Assembly: GCA_964568845.1 (NCBI GenBank)
Contig: CAZMSC010000028.1
Span: 1 to 17,312, forward strand
Reading direction: 5' to 3'
Length of the DNA: 17,312 nt
From: DTBU01 sp964568845
GTDB lineage: Archaea > Thermoproteota > CALKCG01 > B24
Shown: positions 14,772 to 17,312 of the stretch, piece by piece
How the letters are laid out: every line of letters starts with the position of its first letter
How positions within the stretch are numbered: the first letter of the stretch is position 1
The notes under the pieces: generated by a model
The model's input: the letters and a program-made list of their open reading frames with translations, nothing else
Databases searched by the model: none
Told to the model about the DNA's origin: nothing
Made by a program: the position numbers and the translations under genes

Positions 14772-15040
14772 GTGAAGCGTCTTCGCATCGACCTCGACAG
14801 GCTAAACTCCTATGCTTCCCCCGTTTTGCAGACTAGTATTGGAGAGGCTGTTTTAGAAAGCAGCACTACTTCCTATATCATGATAGGTGGGGTTGGATGG
14901 ATAAAACTCTTATAGACCCTTTTATCCCAGACTTTTCCAATAAAAACGACGAGTTCTACTGTAAAACCACAAGTAGCATAGAGGAGGCTTCGAATATGTC
15001 CACGTTCAGCGGGGCGTTGCTTTTCGGTAAGAGGAAGTAA
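14772..15040 (+). pseudogene. Frameshifted small gene, unknown family
   Basis: Two overlapping short frames cover what looks like an empty gap. The first (GTG 14772 to TAG 14915, 47 aa) includes LNSYASPVLQTSIGEAVLES and YIMIGGVGWIK. The second (14897-15040) continues as TLIDPFIPDFSNKNDEFYC, then KTTSSIEEA and ends SGALLFGKRK. Adding one A to the A4 run at 14903-14906 changes ATA-AAA-CTC to ATA-AAA-ACT and fuses them into one protein of about 89 codons with continuous protein-like composition. I do not recognise the family. It could be a true pseudogene, an assembly error in a short run, or a -1 ribosomal frameshift at AAA. The second frame also has its own ATG (14897) after AGGTGGGG, so an independent 47-aa gene is possible. 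Confidence 0.4.
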
Positions 15041-15077
15041 ACGCTCGCCTGTGAAAGTAGCGAGAAATCGGGAAAGT

Positions 15078-15089
15078 AAACTCTAATAG
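15078..15089 (+). promoter_or_regulatory. TATA-like box of dihydroorotase
   Basis: AAACTCTAATAG, with the AT-rich core about 24 bases before TTG 15110, the distance expected for a leaderless transcript. It overlaps the palindrome TAATAG (15084-15089)/CTATTA (15096-15101). Confidence 0.4.
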
Positions 15090-15109
15090 GGATTTCTATT
15101 AAACTATGC

Positions 15110-16450
15110 TTGTTGAGAAGCCTTAGACTGCGAAACTGTAAAATCTTCTACAGAGGGTCTGTGATCGATGACGTTGAAGTCCTCATCGAGGATGGTAAAA
15201 TCTCGCGTTTAACCAAGTTGAAGATAGACAAGCCGGTTGATAATGTGATAGACCTTAAAGGTTTACTCGTCATACCCGGCCTCATAGATGTACACGTACA
15301 TCTGAGGGGGCTTAACCTAGCATACAAGGAGGACTACGATACTGGAACGCTGGCGGCTGCCTTCGGAGGGCTTTCAACGGTTTTAGACATGCCTAATACG
15401 GAGCCGGCTACTGAAAGCGTTGAAACTTTCAAGCTTAAGGTTGAAGCGGCTAAGCCTAAGGTATATGTGAACGTAGGGTTTTACAGCTTCATACCGGAGA
15501 GGCTGAGTGAAATCCGTAGGCTTATCGTTGAGGGTGTCTTCGGTTTTAAAGTGTTCATGCATAGAGTCATGCCGGGGTATAGATTCGCCGTTTTAGAAGA
15601 CTTGAGGGAGCCGTTTAAGCTCATCAGTGGAGCCGGCTTACCTATACTTGTCCACGCTGAGAAAAGAGAAGTGTATGAGGCTGTGAAGCGTGAGAATCCC
15701 GACGGTGGCTTGGAAGCGTTTGAAGCAGCTCTCTCCGATCACTCTGAAAACGAGTCTGTAGATGAGCTTACAGCTATGCTTAGGAAAATTAAACAGGTGA
15801 AGTTGCACTTTTGCCATATAAGCTCTCACGTCTCTCTCAGGCGTATAGCTGAGGCTAAAGCCGAGGGGTTATCTGTCTCATGCGAGGTTACACCCCACCA
15901 TCTACTGCTTTCAAAGAGAAGCTATGAAAACCTTGGAATATACGGCCTCGTTGACCCGCCTTTAAGGTCTGAAGCCTGTGTTGAAGGACTATGGGCTGGT
16001 GTTAGACAGAGCGTGGTGGATTGCATAGCATCAGACCACGCTCCGCATACCCTCGAAGAGAAAACTACTGGAGGTGTTTGGAACGTTAAAACGGGTTTTC
16101 CAGGCTTGGAGACGCTTCTACCGCTTATGCTCGACTGCGTCAACAGGGGCTGGTTAAGCCTATCCAAACTGATCAGACTTACCTCTCAGAACCCGGCTAA
16201 AATATTTAGAATAGCGGGTAGAGGGTCTATTGAGGTCGGTTATTGGGCCGATTTAACAGTGGTCGATCTAAATGAAGAGTTCATATTGGATCCTTCGAGG
16301 TTTAAGTCTAAGGCTAAGCACAGCCCATTTAAGGGGTGGAGGGGGAGGGGGGTTGTTAAAGGACTCTTCGTTAATGGTGAGCCGGTCGTTTTAAACGGCG
16401 AGGTTTTAAGTAGACCGGGGGTTGGCAAACTGCTTAAACCGGGGGTTTAG
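15110..16450 (+). CDS. pyrC: Dihydroorotase
   Basis: Catalyses ring closure of carbamoyl-aspartate to dihydroorotate in pyrimidine synthesis; zinc amidohydrolase, 446 aa. Metal ligands and signatures are visible: HxH in DVHVHLRG (H62, H64), the lysine to be carboxylated K147 in FGFKVFM, H182 in VHAEK, H236 in FCHISS, and catalytic D309 in SDHAPHT. GFPGLET (329-335) is typical. After the arginine the usual REPG is replaced by RGLNLAYKED, which resembles the archaeal (Sulfolobus-like) form. The start is TTG at 15110; TTG at 15113 is equally possible, and an ATG at 15105 is out of frame. Allantoinase/hydantoinase is less likely given the motif set. With CTP synthase it makes two pyrimidine genes in the window, but they are not linked. 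Confidence 0.92.
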   Translation: MLRSLRLRNCKIFYRGSVIDDVEVLIEDGKISRLTKLKIDKPVDNVIDLKGLLVIPGLIDVHVHLRGLNLAYKEDYDTGTLAAAFGGLSTVLDMPNTEPATESVETFKLKVEAAKPKVYVNVGFYSFIPERLSEIRRLIVEGVFGFKVFMHRVMPGYRFAVLEDLREPFKLISGAGLPILVHAEKREVYEAVKRENPDGGLEAFEAALSDHSENESVDELTAMLRKIKQVKLHFCHISSHVSLRRIAEAKAEGLSVSCEVTPHHLLLSKRSYENLGIYGLVDPPLRSEACVEGLWAGVRQSVVDCIASDHAPHTLEEKTTGGVWNVKTGFPGLETLLPLMLDCVNRGWLSLSKLIRLTSQNPAKIFRIAGRGSIEVGYWADLTVVDLNEEFILDPSRFKSKAKHSPFKGWRGRGVVKGLFVNGEPVVLNGEVLSRPGVGKLLKPGV

Positions 16451-16452
16451 GA

Positions 16453-16953
16453 TTGAATGATGTTTTCGTAGTAGACCTAATGCTTGGGCGAACCGCTAGG
16501 TGGCTTAGAATACTTGGTTTAAACGTCTTATACGACCCATCCTGGACAGATGAAGACTTGATTAAAGCGGCTTCAGAGGTGAACGCTGTGATACTTACGA
16601 GGGATAAAGCTCTCGTTTCCAGGGCTTTAAGCATTGGGTTAAACGCGATAGAAGTTGTCGGTAAGACTGAAGCCGAGAGAATAGGCTTCCTGTTGAAGAC
16701 GCTTAGATTAAAACCAGTTATAGACCCGTCGAGAAGTAGATGCCCGGTTTGCAACAGCCCTATAAGAGAGGCTTCTAAAGAAGAAGTTGCAGGCTTAGTG
16801 CCGGAAGGCGTTCTACGTAGATATTCGAAGTTTTGGGTATGCGTAAATTGTGGGAAAGTTTACTGGCTCGGCTCCCACTTCAGAAATATGCGTAAATTCC
16901 TAGACTCTATAGCACATTCCAATACTTCCAGCTCTAAAAAAATGCATAGTTGA
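16453..16953 (+). CDS. Mut7-C domain protein with zinc ribbon (COG1656)
   Basis: A 166-aa protein with a PIN-like N-terminal half and a zinc ribbon. The start VVDLMLGRTARWLRILGL (6-23) and ILTRD (47-51) are the Mut7-C signature, with acidic residues D8 and D51 in positions expected of a metal-dependent nuclease site. Four cysteines, CPVC (97, 100) and CVNCGKVYWLGSH (130, 133 and on), form the ribbon. The family is predicted to be an RNase; no substrate is known. Start is TTG 2 bases after the dihydroorotase stop, so the two are co-transcribed. A nearby ATG at 16457 is in another frame. The Ser/Lys-rich last 12 residues are probably unstructured. Confidence 0.88.
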   Translation: MNDVFVVDLMLGRTARWLRILGLNVLYDPSWTDEDLIKAASEVNAVILTRDKALVSRALSIGLNAIEVVGKTEAERIGFLLKTLRLKPVIDPSRSRCPVCNSPIREASKEEVAGLVPEGVLRRYSKFWVCVNCGKVYWLGSHFRNMRKFLDSIAHSNTSSSKKMHS

Positions 16954-16978
16954 AGGCTGTTAACTCAACTGATAGAGG

Positions 16979-17010
16979 CTCCTCCGCATTGATTCTTCAG
17001 TGTAGAGGAG
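16979..17010 (+). repeat. Long near-perfect hairpin after the dihydroorotase operon
   Basis: Arms 16979-16992 and 16997-17010 pair over 14 positions (CTCCTC outermost, ATTGA/TCAGT innermost), with two G-U wobbles and a single C-A mismatch, closing on the 4-base loop TTCT. It lies 26 bases past the Mut7-C stop codon. It is probably a 3'-end or processing structure; it has no T-tract directly after it. Confidence 0.5.
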
Positions 17011-17077
17011 TTCACACGTCCGACATCTCTCATGGTTCTCATAATCCTTGAATAACTGAGTAGAAGCATGATATATG

Positions 17078-17086
17078 TTTAAATAA
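17078..17086 (+). promoter_or_regulatory. TATA-like box of the last gene
   Basis: TTTAAATAA about 30 bases before ATG 17114, followed by a T-rich stretch. No ribosome site is present, consistent with a leaderless message. Confidence 0.45.
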
Positions 17087-17113
17087 TGCTTTTTTGTTCT
17101 TCTACTACCGTCT

Positions 17114-17312
17114 ATGGGTTCTCTTAGGCGTGAGTTTCTAGAGCTGCTTGAGAAGGATTTAGAGTTCCGCTATGCTGTAGCCGGCTATCTGGGGCTATCT
17201 GAGGTTCTAAAGAGGCTTGATGCGATAGCTGAAGAGCAGGTGAGGCTTAGAGAAGAACAGACTAAGATATGGATGGAGATAGTTGCTATAAAGGAGGAGC
17301 AGAGTAAGATAT
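17114..17312 (+). CDS. Coiled-coil protein resembling DUF3782 (PD-(D/E)XK-related), cut by window end
   Basis: The first 66 codons of a gene running off the window. The opening SLRREFLELLEKDLEFRYAV then AGYLGLSEVLKRLDAIAEEQ is typical of archaeal DUF3782-like proteins, in which a short N-terminal domain is followed by a repeated coiled coil (here LREEQTKIWMEIVAIKEEQ with heptad-like spacing of L/I) and then a PD-(D/E)XK nuclease-like domain. Only the N-terminal part and the start of the coiled coil are visible, so the nuclease domain is expected, not seen. Such genes occur in many lineage-specific copies in Sulfolobales and relatives. ATG at 17114 follows a TATA-like box by about 30 bases. 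Confidence 0.7.
   Translation, partial: MGSLRREFLELLEKDLEFRYAVAGYLGLSEVLKRLDAIAEEQVRLREEQTKIWMEIVAIKEEQSKI

Overview
The window looks like a thermophilic archaeal chromosome segment, most likely from the TACK/Thermoproteota side. Evidence for this: an archaeal-length triose-phosphate isomerase (226 aa), a COG2150-type ACT regulator, a 51-aa archaeal zinc ribbon, an AMMECR1 protein, an archaeal-type dihydroorotase, and a Mut7-C protein. There are TATA boxes about 25-35 bases before starts, AGA/AGG and ATA codons are frequent, and TTG/GTG starts are common. No tRNA, rRNA or CRISPR array was seen. I cannot name the species.

Layout. 6-758 (-) is a family 2 glycosyltransferase. 759-1168 is a gene-free gap that holds a hairpin closely resembling the 3' end of a TnpB guide RNA (IS200/IS605 right end). 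1169-2692 (+) encodes a MazG-like pyrophosphohydrolase, a SpoIIM-family membrane protein and an HTH+ACT regulator. Convergent to these is triose-phosphate isomerase (2722-3402, -), which is divergent from CTP synthase (3499-5136, +). Next comes a 14-16-helix OPT-like transporter (5206-7209, +). A short zinc-ribbon gene (7362-7517, -) lies opposite it, with mirror-image C/T-rich termination signals between them. 7692-9484 (-) is an AMMECR1 + MurG/MJ1255-like glycosyltransferase operon.

9906-14709 (+) is a glycerol catabolic cluster: glycerol kinase, a GlpA-like flavoprotein with a C-terminal BFD [2Fe-2S] domain, an FAD/NAD(P) oxidoreductase, and a DUF1667 cysteine protein. Together they can take glycerol to glycerol-3-phosphate and then dihydroxyacetone phosphate, which triose-phosphate isomerase (encoded in the same window) can feed into central metabolism. 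The oxidising enzyme appears to be a three-part complex without the GlpB/GlpC membrane parts.

14710-15109 looks empty at first but contains two overlapping short reading frames that join into one about 89-codon protein if one base is added to an A4 run, so it is a frameshifted small gene. 15110-16953 (+) is dihydroorotase followed 2 bases later by a Mut7-C/zinc-ribbon protein. The window ends inside a coiled-coil protein resembling archaeal DUF3782 (PD-(D/E)XK-related) proteins. The most unusual items are the solitary TnpB-type RNA hairpin, the frameshifted small gene, and the membrane-anchor-free glycerol-3-phosphate oxidising cluster.
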